Of a stretch of DNA of 64,000 nt, positions 1 to 11,483 are shown one piece after another. This DNA is from Cricetomys ansorgei (taxonomy: Eukaryota; Chordata; Mammalia; Rodentia; Nesomyidae). How positions within the stretch are numbered: the stretch's first letter is position 1; each line of letters starts with the position of its first letter. A program made the translations under genes and the position numbers. Below the pieces are notes generated by a model that was not told where the DNA came from, ran no database searches, and was given only the letters and a program-made list of their open reading frames with translations. The DNA is taken from positions 4,563,501 through 4,627,500 of the forward strand of contig JAMJFZ010001815.1 in NCBI GenBank assembly GCA_026225945.1, given 5' to 3'.

Positions 1-1030
1 TTATGAAAGGTTGGAAGTGTTTCGGTGCCCTGTGATAGCAATGTACAGTTGTAGGAGATGTGTGCTTTAGGGTGTTATATAGAACAGGGTATAAGGTTTG
101 CAGGATGGGACTCAGAGGTATACAGACAATTACAGGGGAATTGCTAGTTAAGCATGACAGATGCCAAGGACCTGAATGGGGCAGGTGGCTGTGTATAAGA
201 TCAGTGAAAATTTTGGAGACATGTAGGAACTCACTGTTACTGATATCTGTTTCAAAGTCTTTGTTGAACCCAATAAAATGATTAAGGAGATGTCAGTAGA
301 AAGCAAGATGCAGAAAGGCTAATGAAAACCCAATAGAATCCCCGTCTCTCAGAGAATAAAATTGTTGGTGTCACAACTTGATAGAATCACTGTGGTACTA
401 GATTCTGTGGGTTCGGGCCTTCAACATTCACTCTGATTGCTGATAATGGACGCTCTTTCCTCATAGCAACCTGATGTTTCCCGGGTTATCTAGTCTTGGA
501 ACCCTGTTTTCTCATTATTCCCCCACTCAGTCACCCAGAAAAGACTTCCTAGAGACCTACATAGCAAAGACATGCTGACGGATCCCAAGCCCTCATCCAA
601 AATGTCTCTTCTCTTGAGTTTATCATATTTCATTACCACCCTCTGCTCTAATCATTCACAACCAGGTACCTCAAAACTCAGGTTTTATAAGCATCCCCGG
701 TGCTTATAAAGCTAGCTATTCAAACAAAGCAGTTAAGCAGCCTGCTTACTCTTCCTCATATGTACCATCTGGTGGTAAAACTAATAAGAGCTGTCACACA
801 CCAGCGTTGCTGCTTTCTCTGCCTCATCATGGATCCAGAGCTTGCTGATGTAGCCGCAATCCTGGCAGGATGCACATTCTCCTGTTGGGAAGTGTAAATA
901 ATAATATATATGTTCAGTTACTTATCTCCTGAACTTCTGGCCTTCCCCATGCCTCAACATTTTGATTAACACACATTTTACAACATAAAATACATCAAAG
1001 ACTGATTGGGTTTTAAGGAGCTTTTTTTTT
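1..1030. other. Anonymous non-coding DNA
   Basis: No repeat family, RNA gene or coding exon is recognised here. Short open frames exist on the plus strand but have no domain, no biased codon use and no splice context. A T-run at 1022-1033 closes the block. Confidence 0.5.
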
Positions 1031-1204
1031 TTTAATATTCACTTTTATTTTTTAAAGTAAAGGTAATGTGAGTTTAATAAAATATTAGGAATAACAAAAG
1101 AATAGATGACTAGAAGGAAAGCTAAAACAGTTAATATGTAGAATGAGACCTGGGAGTCTGAAAACAGAGGGATAGATGAGGACATACAAAGTGCATACAT
1201 CAAA

Positions 1205-1500
1205 GGCCTTTATTACTTGGATCAAAGCTAAAAACATTTGTTCTTCAAATGACATTATTAAGACGGGGAAAGCATGCTATGGCATAGGAGAAAATATTGG
1301 CAACAAAGTTATCAAGCAATAAATTTGTATTCAGAATGTAAAAATGAATCTCATAATTCAATAATAGAAGGTTAAAAACCATCCATAATAAGATGAAAGA
1401 TTTTGTATAAGAAAATATATAAATATCTATTGAGTAGCTGGAAATACGATTAGAAAGGAGAGTAATGCAAATTGGAACTGTATGAGACAACAGACATTTA
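1205..1500 (+). mobile_element. Ancient L1 (L1M-type) ORF2 3' fragment
   Basis: The sequence follows the region near the end of L1 ORF2: an A-rich 'ctaaaaac..tttgttcttcaaatgacat' start, then a 'gggagaaaatatt'-like stretch, then a segment like the 'gtattcagaatgtaaaa' stretch. It is heavily diverged and carries many stops, so it is dead. The similarity is to old mammalian L1M rather than to young rodent L1. ORF2 encodes the endonuclease and reverse transcriptase of L1. Confidence 0.7.
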
Positions 1501-2167
1501 CCTCATGCTTTTTGAAGGCAGGAATCAGGTGTGTATCAGTGGCTATGAACAAACTATTTTAGAAGTCAGGAAAACTATAGCTATGAAGTCCAGGCTCAAC
1601 TGAAGTTGCACAGTGAAGATTTTCTTCCAGGCTTCCTTTGTGGAGCTTTGAGCTGAAAGCATCAGGCCCTCAAGGCCTCCTGGCAAGTGAGTGTTTTGGG
1701 GGAAAGAATCAGACATGTGATTTCTACCCAAAGCTATCCACATCCAGAAGTTGGAAGAGAATTAATAAACCCTGAGTTAATCCAAAACTAATCTGCATAT
1801 CAAATATTGATAGTATCACTATCAAAAGTTGGGAACACTTCACTACACCTGGCTCCCAAAGCTGGAAAGTCTATGAGCAAACCAAAGAAAGGGTCATTAA
1901 CAACCATCTTACAGTCTGCAGACAGCTCTAATAAATCATTGGATTGATCCACTGTAATATTGCTTTCTTGGTTGGTCACATTTTGTCAGGTGCAGGATAG
2001 GACCTTTGAAATGTATGGCGCTCTCTTGTTTTCCAAAAGAGTTTGATTAAGTCTGGTGTTGAATGTACCTTTAATATTTTAAAGACTATAACAGAAAATC
2101 AGAATTTGCAGAAAATTCAGACTTTGTTGATGGAGTATATTATATTTAAAAAGTCAGTAAATACATA
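1501..2167. other. Anonymous non-coding DNA
   Basis: No repeat family or coding signal recognised. Base composition is typical of the window. Confidence 0.45.
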
Positions 2168-2340
2168 GGTCTGGAGAGATTGCTTAGCAGATAAGAGCAC
2201 TTGCTGATCCTCTGATGACCTGAGTTGATTCCTAAACACCAAAGTCAGGCAACTCATAGCCACCTGTGACTCCATCTCCCGTTGGGAATCTGATGCCCTC
2301 TTTTGACCTCTGAAGGCATCTTGTTCGGATATGTGCACAA
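2168..2340 (+). mobile_element. B2/B3-type SINE
   Basis: Begins 'ggtctggagagattgctta', the tRNA-like head with the Pol III A-box region. It goes on through a 'cctgagttgattcc' B-box-like segment to 'gatgccctcttttgacctct', the typical middle of B2/B3. It ends in the CA-rich tract that follows. It is a non-autonomous retroposon with no protein product. Confidence 0.85.
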
Positions 2341-2575
2341 ATACATGTACCACAGACACACATGTATACACACACATGCCACGCACGTACAAAGACATAC
2401 ATGCCATACACACACACACGCCACACACATACACATACACACACACCACATACAATGCACAAACACACACACATGCCATTTGAACACACACACACATATA
2501 CACATATGTCAGACAGACACACACACCACAAACGCACATGTGACACATATGCTACACACATGTGTGACCACAAAC
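2341..2575. repeat. (CA)n-rich microsatellite
   Basis: Imperfect CA/CACAC array with interspersed ATG and AT units, expanded from the 3' tail of the adjoining SINE. Open frames on both strands here are only Thr/His or Cys/Val runs made by the repeat. Confidence 0.95.
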
Positions 2576-2756
2576 AAAGTTAAATAAAGCTAATTCACAA
2601 AGTTATTAAATGTATCATAATCATACTTTCATTTGAATTTGTATAGGTTTTGGCAATTTATATCTTTCTTTGACAAACTTCACTTCTTGTAGAGTATTAC
2701 ATTTTTATTCTTTTTTTTAATCCGGTTTTCATCTGTTGAGAATGCTAATTTGTGTC

Positions 2757-2905
2757 TTTGTTTTGTTTTGTTTTGTTTTTGTTTTATCCTTGTGCCATTT
2801 TCTTCCTTTTGAGGCAAGTCTTGTCCTGTTGCCCAGGCTTGTCTCAAACTGCTAATTCTCCTGCTTCAGCTTCCTAGGTGCTTGGATTATGTCACTGTGT
2901 CTTGC
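2757..2905 (-). mobile_element. Diverged B1/PB1 SINE
   Basis: A (TTTTG)n tract at 2757-2785 is the reverse complement of an A-rich tail. It is followed by 'gcccaggcttgtctcaaact', 'ctcctgcttcagcttcctag' and 'gtgcttggatta', which are reverse-complement 7SL/B1 landmarks. Divergence is high, so this is an old copy. Confidence 0.8.
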
Positions 2906-5134
2906 TCTTGACATTTTTTTCTTGAAAATTCAGATCACAATGTTATTTAGTTTACTTACCTGTTCAAACGGCTAGCCTTCGACTTTTTCTTTGGTTGCTC
3001 TTTCTTGATTGCCCTTCTCATGTATGGATTTCTCTCTTCTCTGTTTGCTTTCTTAATATGAAAGAATAGTTTTTCAGCTATCATCTTCGTGGCTGACGTA
3101 CTTCTTTCACCCATAACTTTGGCAGTTTCTGGGAACATTCTGCCATTTCTAGAATATTCCCAGCTCATGTCGAGTGCTCTGTTGTTTCTCTCTAGCAGTT
3201 TTATGGTTCACTGTGTCGTGTATTGTTAAAAGCTGGGCTACAACTGCAGGATTGCTGATGAGTAGTCTTCTATAGATCTCCTAGATCTCTTAATAATTAA
3301 TAACACTGAAATTAGATAAAACCGAATGTGTAGGGAATCATTCAAAGAGAGGAGCGACCTGTGTAAGTTTCTTTTAGCTGTGTGAATTGATATCTTTTGG
3401 CTTTTCTGTGTATGCCATGGCATTCATCTGGACCTGTTGCAAAGGATACAAACATTTCCAACGGTCACATACAGTCTAGCCTTAAGCAAGGAGGTTTCCA
3501 GAATTCTGAACTGGCACTAGAGTCTCAGCAGCCAGTGCCTCTTGTTTCTGCTCATCATTAACTCTGTGCCAACCCCAGCACATTTGGGTCCATAGATGAC
3601 AAATGCTACTTGAATCCAGAAGGTGAATGAAACCCAGAAGCAGGCTTTCATGCAAATTAGTTTTACTTCATAATATCCCCGACTTTATTAAGCGTTTATG
3701 TAAGAAGTCTGGAGTAAACACCGTTAAGACAATGTGATGTTCATGGAAAGGCAATAGCAGTAAGGCACCGAAAATTCACCAAAAGGAAGTAGTGACACCT
3801 CAAATCAAACACATAATGGGGTCTTTCTTCCAATCAAAATTAAATGCAAGAATGGTTTGTATGTTTACAGAGATTATACAGTCTTGGCTTTTTGAGGTGA
3901 CAGCAGATGGTCCGATAAGAAGTGGCAGGACTAAGTGCAGGCAACCAGCATTGCATCTCAAGCTCTCTTAACCATGAAATCTATGAATTTATGCTTAAGG
4001 GAGCCGCGGGAGGAGGGGGGTTAGAAAAACACGAGCAGCGTTAGGGTGAGGCAGGGGAACTGGCCGCACCTTTTAATTCTCAAGACTAATTAAATCTTCA
4101 GCATCTTATCTCTTACCTTCTGATAAGGAGTGTGCTTTTTTGACTTTTCTTAAAATGTCACTCATCAAAAATGTCACTCACACATGCTTGTACTGTTTCA
4201 TTTAGTTTTAGATACTTTGTAGCTTGGCTTAGAACATCTTTATTTCTAATTTCCAAGCTCCTATCCGCAGCCAAGTAAGCATCAGTTCCGTCTTTATTTT
4301 CCAAATCCTATCATTCTTTAAATATCATTTGGGAGGATTTCCATTGCTTCGTGGATTTGAATGTTTTTCTCTTTTGTTTTTAACTGGGAGTAGGGGGTAA
4401 TATATAGCCATGTTGTTTTTAGTTGCAAGTATACATACTGGGTATGTAAACATTAGTTTAGGTTGGTATCAGATAATAATGTACCTGGGGAAAAACAAAT
4501 AAATAGAATATTTACATGGTGTCTTCTTTTTTAAAGAATTTAGAAACCAATTAAATATATTGAAATTTTACTTGAGCGGTAAGCAAATGTGATCAATTCT
4601 CATTTTAATTCATTTTGCTTTTATTTGTTTCTATTTTTTAAACAATTTCCTGTTTAGAAAATATTGTAATAGCAGTACAAAGAACCACCTCCATCACACA
4701 TCTATACTGCCTGATCAGACATGTTATGTCCCTGGCTGATCACTCACTCTCTTTCCGAGACATTATTTCTAGGCCATGTGTATGTAAAGCAGAAAATATA
4801 GTCTGTATTTCCCAAGGAAAACAAAATAATACTATATAGCCAGAATCCAAAAGTCTTCTGAAATTTATGCTTTTCACAAGCTCATGAACATATAATGTAC
4901 CTTGATTATACCCCACCCCATTATTTTCTGTATCCCTCCTTCCCCTCAAACAGAAACCAGGGTGAATGGAGAATGGGTAGAAACCCAGGAATAATTTTGT
5001 GTTTAGGGAACAAACTAAATAAATATATGATGAGACAGCACTGAATAGATGGGATGAAGAGGTCACTATACCAAAATAGCAGTGGTGGCAAGATTAAGGA
5101 AAGACTCTCAGATGTTGGCCTCAGGTAAATTTGT
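2906..5134. other. Mostly unique non-coding DNA
   Basis: No transposon recognised over about 2.2 kb apart from a few A/T-rich tracts. It contains the GC-rich patch annotated separately at 3998-4130. No exon could be supported. Confidence 0.45.
3998..4130. promoter_or_regulatory. Candidate enhancer-like patch (CpG-bearing, homeodomain and GATA motifs)
   Basis: Within CpG-poor DNA this short patch carries CCGCGG (4004-4009), further CpGs around 4030-4066, a TAATTAA homeodomain-type core (4087-4093) and two GATA cores (TTATC at 4106-4110, GATAAG at 4122-4127). The motif content suggests a distal regulatory element, but no function is shown by the sequence alone. Confidence 0.2.
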
Positions 5135-5234
5135 TGTGCCCAGTGTATACATACCTATAAACTTAGCACCTGGGAAGCATGAGGCAGTTTAGTGAGCTCA
5201 AGGCCAGTGTGGATTACCTGATACTAAATCAAAC
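5135..5234 (+). mobile_element. B1 SINE fragment
   Basis: Contains 'cttagcacctgggaagcatg', 'gagctcaaggccagtgtgga' and 'gatactaaatcaaacaaag', a degenerate B1 body and tail. Its tail runs into the purine microsatellite. Confidence 0.7.
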
Positions 5235-5409
5235 AAAGAAGGAAGGAAGAAAGAAGAAAGGAAAAACGGAAAGGAGGAGGAAAGGAAGGAAGGGAGAGAA
5301 GGAAAGAAGGAAGGAAGGAAGGAAGGAAGGAAGGGAGGGAGGGAGGGAGGGAGGGAGGGAGGAAGGAAGGAAGGAAGGGAGGGAAGGAGGAAGGATGGAA
5401 GGCAGGAAG
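5235..5409. repeat. (GGAA)n/(GGGA)n polypurine tract
   Basis: About 175 nt of nearly pure purine on the plus strand, made of GGAA and GGGA tetramers with AAGA interruptions. It probably grew from the B1 A-tail beside it. The Lys/Arg/Glu/Gly and Ser/Pro/Phe/Leu open frames across it are artefacts. Confidence 0.95.
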
Positions 5410-5852
5410 ATAAAAGATGGCAGGAAACTTAATGTTTCCATTCAGGTTATAATAAATTATCAAATTTATTATCAATTTAAATAGGAGTTTCATTCACACC
5501 GCTAAGCAGTTTATGCGCCTTTCCCCTGTCTACCCTTAAGTACTCTACACAACATACAGTGGGCATCCAAGTATAAATAAATCAATTAGCTAGCTGAAGG
5601 ATATACTAGTTAAAATTTATGACTGAAAATATGTCCTAATATGCTCCTGTTACACTTTTTTTCTTATTTTGCAATGCCAGGTACAAACCAAAGGAAAATT
5701 CCTTATACCTCTGTACACCTCAGCTACCTACCCAGTGGCACATACGTAACTTCTGATTTAAAAGTCAAATGCTCAGATAAGTGTCAACTAATTCTTCACA
5801 TATTTAGTTTGAGGTTTGAGTTTGTTTTGGCTTTTTTCCCCCTTTTATTTTA
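5410..5852. other. Anonymous non-coding DNA
   Basis: Nothing recognised. AT-rich, without exon signals. Confidence 0.45.
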
Positions 5853-5965
5853 AAACAGGCTCTCACAATGTCCTGGAACTCACATACCACTTACAGTGAG
5901 GTCCTTTGTATCTGAAACAATTCTCCTGTATTACCCTAGTGTTGGGAATATAGATACAAGTTATC
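5853..5965 (-). mobile_element. Diverged B1-like SINE
   Basis: Reverse-complement B1 landmarks are visible: 'acaggctctcacaatg', 'tcctggaactcacat', then 'cctagtgttgggaat'. Strongly diverged. Confidence 0.6.
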
Positions 5966-6787
5966 ATATATCTCTTTTTTTTAAAGAGCTGTATTCGTAA
6001 GAAGTGATGTCTTTAACTTTTTTCTTATTTTAAAAGTTTTCCAGATAAGCATAAAATTGACTTAAACATAAAATAAATCTAATTCTGGCTTACAGGTAGC
6101 TTCCTATTCCATGAAATTATTTTATAATTTAAAGATGTATCTTATAGTCACACTTATTATAATTTTTGATACATATCAATATTTTAGTGCAATTTGTTTA
6201 GGTTATTTTATTGCTATTCATTATTGTTTAGTAATTACTAGCAATTTAGCCATGGAACACTAGAAGGTGGAAAATGTTGAGATCATGTAGGAGCAAGCCT
6301 GAATAGCCTGTCCTGGTGCGACCAGAGCTACAAGAACAATTGTCAGTATCATAAAAAAGAATGAAGGAACAATGCAGGTGTCCATTCTTAGGCTTCCTTT
6401 ACCAGAGCTTGAAGTTCACCGTTTTCATTCTTTGCTCAGACACAGGGTACCATTTCGCAGTTAGACAAGGAGAAGAGTCATACACACAAAGCCATCCATT
6501 GCCCACATTGTAACGATGAAGATTAAATTCATCCAAGTGAAATCTTAGACCAGACTGCCCAGATGACAGTCCAAACTGCCTTAAACACAAGATAACATGA
6601 GAAAAACATGAAGTTCTGTAGCCAAAATGAATGAAGACATTTCCCTAATTATCCATACAGAAACAACAACAAAAATCTATATTGCAATATTTTGCAGCAA
6701 GAATCTGGATAAACTCAGGGTGCTGAAAATATGAGTAATCACCAAATTTCTGGTGAAACAAGTCTGCAATATGAATGAGATGTGCGT
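5966..6787. other. Anonymous non-coding DNA
   Basis: AT-rich unique sequence. No repeat family or exon recognised. Confidence 0.45.
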
Positions 6788-7035
6788 GTACATATATAAT
6801 ATGCAAGGGATAAGCATGTACATATGTAATATGCAAATGATGGACATGTACATATGTAGTATGTCAGGTATGTACATGTACATAAGTAATATACCGGGGA
6901 TGCATCTTATGTATATGTACATATATAATGTATAAAGGGTACACACACACACACACACAGGGAATATGCAAGAGAAGCACATGCACATATGTAATATGCA
7001 AAGGATGTAGATGAACATGTGTAACATGCAAATAA
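6788..7035. repeat. 30-bp minisatellite with embedded CA tract
   Basis: Unit starts at 6788, 6818, 6848 and 6878 are spaced exactly 30 bp apart. Each begins GTACATA and continues with a TAATATGC-like core. Longer irregular units follow, interrupted by (CA)n at 6941-6959, and two more 30-bp units start near 6983 and 7013. Because 30 is a multiple of three, all frames stay open and give Met/Tyr/Cys-rich decapeptide repeats; these are not taken as coding. Confidence 0.9.
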
Positions 7036-8934
7036 ATCTGTGAGTCATTCAATTTCTACTATTATTTTACTATCATTTTGTTCTCACATCTGTAAATTAG
7101 TGCAAATAAGAGTTAACCAGGTATGTTAAAAGGGTCTGTTAAATTCAGGTGGTAACTGATGGTGTGAATTATACTTTAATAAAAAATTCTTTCCCAAGAA
7201 TGTAAAAAAAAAAAATATAATGACATCTTTCAGTAATCTTTCAACAATCTTCAGTAGTCATTCTGTTAAGAAATAGCTTTTATGTCAATTTTGAGGGTAA
7301 ACTGGTTAGCTAAGTTAGGAAAAATATATCACCTCCAACTGAACCCCATTTCTTATGTTGAAACATTCAGCTCTGTGATATTACCAATTACCACTGCACA
7401 AAGACATCTCATGATTTCTAAATAGGAAGCTACTATTTATGCGACTTCCTGACCATTGTTCAAGAACATTGTTTTAAAATTGAAATAGCATTAATAATGA
7501 AACAGCTGTTGCAATATATTCTGGCTTGGAAGAAATTTTGGATTAGAATTCAGTGCACTGAGCTTATACTTCATTGATAACCCCATGAATGTCATAATGT
7601 ATGAGGTCCATCCTTTTTCTGGCTTATATGAAATAGGCAGCTTGTTTTTATACCAATATATTTTACAAGTCAGTGCCCCAATTATGATTGTCCTTGTTTG
7701 TCTATGCATGGATTTTAACATATAACTAGGAACTTAAAACAATGTACTTTCGGGCAAATCAATCCATATCTTTTCAGTCAATCAGGATCATTTTACAGTT
7801 CGAATTATAAAAGATAAAGATGTGGTTCAATGTTTGCTTTTTATTGTTTTTCTTTCATGTTTTTGTAAGATTTTAGTAAAAAATCATAAAGTAGACATTA
7901 GTTATCAAAATAAAAATCAGTTGTAAATCGAATCTCTGTATTATAATTTAAGCCAACATAGTAAATGCAATACAATTCATTCCAATATGCATTTAAGTTT
8001 TTGTGTACTTAGTTAAAATAAATGGTGACCAGTTGATCAGTCTACAAATTCTGGGCAAGAATGGTAAACTTTTGCAGAGCAAAGTTGGTGAAGTACATTT
8101 ACTGTGCCTATTGGAGAGGGAATTTGTACAAATTGCATCTCCACTCAACTTTTCCTTCAAATTGAAACTGCTTTTCACAAAAGGTCTGTTTATTTTAAAT
8201 AATATCTATATAAAATCCATTAATGACAATCACTATTAATAAAACAGTTACACAAGCCAAGGACAACAAGAAATATTCACTGGTTATATACCAGGCAACT
8301 ATTTGTTTTGGGATGATATAATGTATCCCTATGCATCTTTTAGTCCATCAAGCCAATAAAGAAAAAAAAGAACAAAATTTCATATACCAGTTGTGAAATG
8401 TATCCTGTAACACATGGCCAATAACACAAGAAAGATATGCAAACACAGTCATCAAGGGAATTCCAGTGTGAAACAACAACTGGATGCTTTCAAAGTAGCT
8501 GAATGATCACTATCAGCGCTAAATACTGTTAGCAATGGGGGTATCTGGATTGCTGATGGGAATGGGAATGGGTATGGGTACAGCAAGATGAGGGACACTT
8601 AACAGACTGGTATTTCTTCATGAAATGGTTTGTATTCAGGAATTTTAAAAGAAGAAGAAAAAAACTGTTAAATATGTAATGTGAAATGAATCTTATAAAA
8701 TGTTCTATAAAAGTATTAAGCTATTAGAAGAAATTCCATTATGCTCTGTGACTGTATATGGGGTCCAAGAATATTTAATTTTTCTTACTGATTGTGAAAG
8801 TCATATATTCCCATTAGTATGTTAGGGAGTGGCAGAGACATAGCAGGAGGTAGCAAGGAATTTTCTTGGTTGTGGAGATGTTTTACTTGTCTGGGTGATT
8901 ATGTCAATGATTAAATTAATTATGTTTTTTTTCC
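7036..8934. other. Mostly unique AT-rich non-coding DNA
   Basis: About 1.9 kb with no recognised transposon. A minor simple stretch of GGGAAT/GGGTAT units lies at 8558-8580. No gene evidence. Confidence 0.45.
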
Positions 8935-9070
8935 AGATAGAGTTTCTCTGTTGTAATTCTGTCTGTCCTGGAACTCACTCTATAAATCAGGCTGGCCTCA
9001 AATTCACAGAGATCTGCCTGCCAGATCTCCTGAGTGCTGGGGTTAAAGATGTAAACCACCAGTGCTGGGA
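8935..9070 (-). mobile_element. B1 SINE
   Basis: A T-rich start (reverse-complement tail) is followed by 'gagtttctctgttgtaattc', 'gtcctggaactcactctata', 'caggctggcctcaaattcac' and 'gagtgctggggttaaagatg'. It is nearly full length and moderately diverged. Confidence 0.92.
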
Positions 9071-9989
9071 GATACATTCTATTCTTAAAGCCACAAACGA
9101 ACATTACTTGACTTTAATGACTAATTAAATTGAATACATGTGTGCATTTCATATATCTGAATCACACTCAAATAAAAATAGATGTAAAATTCATAAATAT
9201 GAATGCTAAGATAATCTTATTAAAAATAAATTTTTTAAAGGCGTAACAGAATTAAAGGCTTCAAGCTGATCTTCAAATGTCCAAACAACATATGGAGTAC
9301 CCTTGTAGAAGATTCTGAATTATATGAATAAGCCATGCATCATATTTGTTTTGTATAGACTCTAGTCAGGCTGGTAGAAAGAAGAAATAAACGTGTTACC
9401 AGATGATCCCGTGAGTCCGGCAGACTCAGCCAGGAGTATATTTGCTTACATTTACAATTGTGGCTGATGAAGTTCAGGTTTAAAATGATCTTTGTGCTTC
9501 TCATGAAATATTTTGTGTTAATGTAACAACATTTAAAAGTACTGAAGCAGATTACTAAATAATGTCATCGATCTCTATGTCAGATAAAGACTCTATAAAT
9601 ATATCCAGTGCCTCCCTTATTTAATGCATCACATTAAAAAATATATAATGTTTTGAAGCTTTCTAGACATTTGAGAGGGAGAGAAAGAGAGAGAGAGGGG
9701 GAGAGAGAGAGACGATCATACCACATTAAAATGTTTCTGTGCAGCAGTGGAAATGATCTGGTTGAAGAGATAACTATAGTGTGTGAATAAGAAAGAGTGC
9801 TTGTTAATTATACATCCAACAAATCCAATATTCAAAATATATGGGATTTAATTTTTTCATTAATCTGTTAGCATAAAAACAGCCGTTTTTACCGTATCAT
9901 TTTACATGCGTTTATTATTGTGCTTTTCTCGTATCGCTCTATTATTCTGTATTTTCAGAATCTTTCCCTTTATTTCAGGCAACTTTATA
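9071..9989. other. Anonymous non-coding DNA
   Basis: Unique AT-rich sequence apart from the GA microsatellite noted separately. No exon recognised. Confidence 0.45.
9672..9712. repeat. (GA)n microsatellite
   Basis: About 41 nt of GA dinucleotides with a few extra G or A bases. Confidence 0.9.
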
Positions 9990-10840
9990 TACAATATATT
10001 GTGATTACAGAATCAGAAAAAGTCTCAACAAACAACCTAATGATGCATATTAAGACCTTAGAAAAATAAGAACGCGTCAACTCCAAAACTAGTAGACAGA
10101 AGGAAATACTTACAGTTACCACCAGGGCAAAACCAAACAGAAACAGACAAAGGTACATGGTCCTCAAACCCACTGAGTTCACGTGAGAGAAACTTCTGAC
10201 TGATGAGTGTACCATCATGTCCCCAACCCCTTGCCAAGCGCAAAACATTGAAAAACAACAACAAAAAGCTACAACCAGACAGAATTCAGAGATCAATAGG
10301 TCCTGAGGACTCCAGTTAAAACTAATATATTGGCAGCATGGCCCCTGCCTCTGTGGACAAGGAGAAATGAAGGACTGTAAGATCCAGAATATTAGGATGT
10401 TTGCTGTATGACTGTCTCTCTTAGAAATGGACACACTAACAAGAACTGAACAATGATATTACACAGGCTAATGCAGTACTGGGGAAATCTCTATAGAGAC
10501 TCCACCACCAGAAAAAAATATCTACAGACAATTAATGACTGCTTTGAGAGGGAGAACTAGTTTCTCTCAGGGACAAGTTCCCTGATTACCCAGTCCAAAT
10601 TGTCAACCTTAAATCTATGTATATACAAACAGTTAAAGTGGGCACAGCAAGTGCGTGTGTGTAAAAATAAAAGTAATTTAAAAAGTATCAACTTGAGAGT
10701 GGGTGGACATGGAAAGCGTGGAGAGGGGGCACATGGAAGTGGCAGACGGAAGAAAGAGAAGGGGAATATACACAGTTATATTTTAATAAGATGTGAAAAA
10801 ATAGCTAAGAAAAATGCAAACAAAATAAAACTTAAGAATC
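9990..10840 (+). mobile_element. Rodent L1: short ORF2 piece joined to 3' UTR
   Basis: The left part (about 10000-10095) resembles ORF2 sequence ahead of the reverse-transcriptase core ('aatgatgcatattaagacc', 'ccaaaactagtagacagaag'). The remainder resembles a rodent L1 3' UTR: a 'tcctgaggactccag' segment, 'tgactgctttgagagggaga' at about 10537, 'ccctgattacccagtcc', and a purine-rich 3' end near 10720-10765. Most of ORF2 between these pieces is missing, so the copy is truncated and internally deleted. The long minus-strand open frame at 9985-10434 is antisense to it and is not a gene. Confidence 0.75.
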
Positions 10841-10844
10841 TTTA

Positions 10845-11320
10845 ATATGTTCACCACATATTCTGATACAAAGAGGATACTTTTGGGTCCCACCATGGAC
10901 CTACTGTATGCTTTCAGTGAATCCATGGAAAGTAAACAGAAGGGAGGAACAGGGTATCTCAAAGTCCTTGCATAGCAGATCAGGCTGTGGGCTTCAGATC
11001 AGAGCTGCGAGTCTAGATCACAGCGCTCTCATTTTACATGACTTAGCGCAAACAGCATCTCATCTCTGAGTCTTACTTTCTACATAAATAAAAGGAGAGT
11101 GAAAAGAAAAATTTTTAATCCAGGGAGATATTTAGGAGTTTTAGGTAAATGATGTACATGGCGGTGTAATTAGTGTTTATTTCTCTTGTTATTACTGCTT
11201 GTGATGTGCATTGACTGGGCAATCTGATGGTCTGTGTTTGAACTGCTTAACTGTCTGACTTAGAGCAAATCATATGTGCTCATTAATTTCTGATTAATAT
11301 CATTCATCAGAAATATCATT
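10845..11320. repeat. Paralogous segment, copy A (contains MIR-like sequence)
   Basis: This block is collinear with 32929-33390, about 22.09 kb away in the same orientation. Shared strings include 'gcaatctgatggtctgtgtt', 'tgtctgacttagag' and 'catatgtgctcattaat'. The left half shows a MIR-like 'tctgagtcttactttctaca' stretch. It may be a local duplication or two copies of an interspersed repeat. Confidence 0.75.
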
Positions 11321-11483
11321 AATATCTGATAGGATAATAGTATTGCATATGGGTTTCTTCAAGTTTAAGTTGAAATAAAAAATCACACATACATGTATAT
11401 TTAACTATTAAGTTTTACTCAATAAATATTTTAAATTTGGAGAAGAAAGTATTATAATATGGGTTCTTTAAGAATTCATTCTT

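Noticed and set aside
2168..2230. tRNA gene (A-box and B-box-like motifs) in this and the other B2/B3 heads
   Set aside because: The tRNA-like heads belong to SINEs; no cloverleaf with a proper anticodon and acceptor stem could be drawn.
2117..2573. Cys/Val/Tyr-rich open frames, superficially like a cysteine-rich secreted protein
   Set aside because: They are translations of the CA microsatellite and SINE tail; several frames are open at once, as expected of dinucleotide repeats.
6677..7048. 123-codon Met/Tyr/Cys/Ile open frame with a 10-residue period
   Set aside because: The period comes from the 30-bp minisatellite. The composition is low complexity and there is no start or splice context.
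9985..10434. 149-codon minus-strand open frame
   Set aside because: Antisense to a plus-strand L1 fragment, with no independent support.
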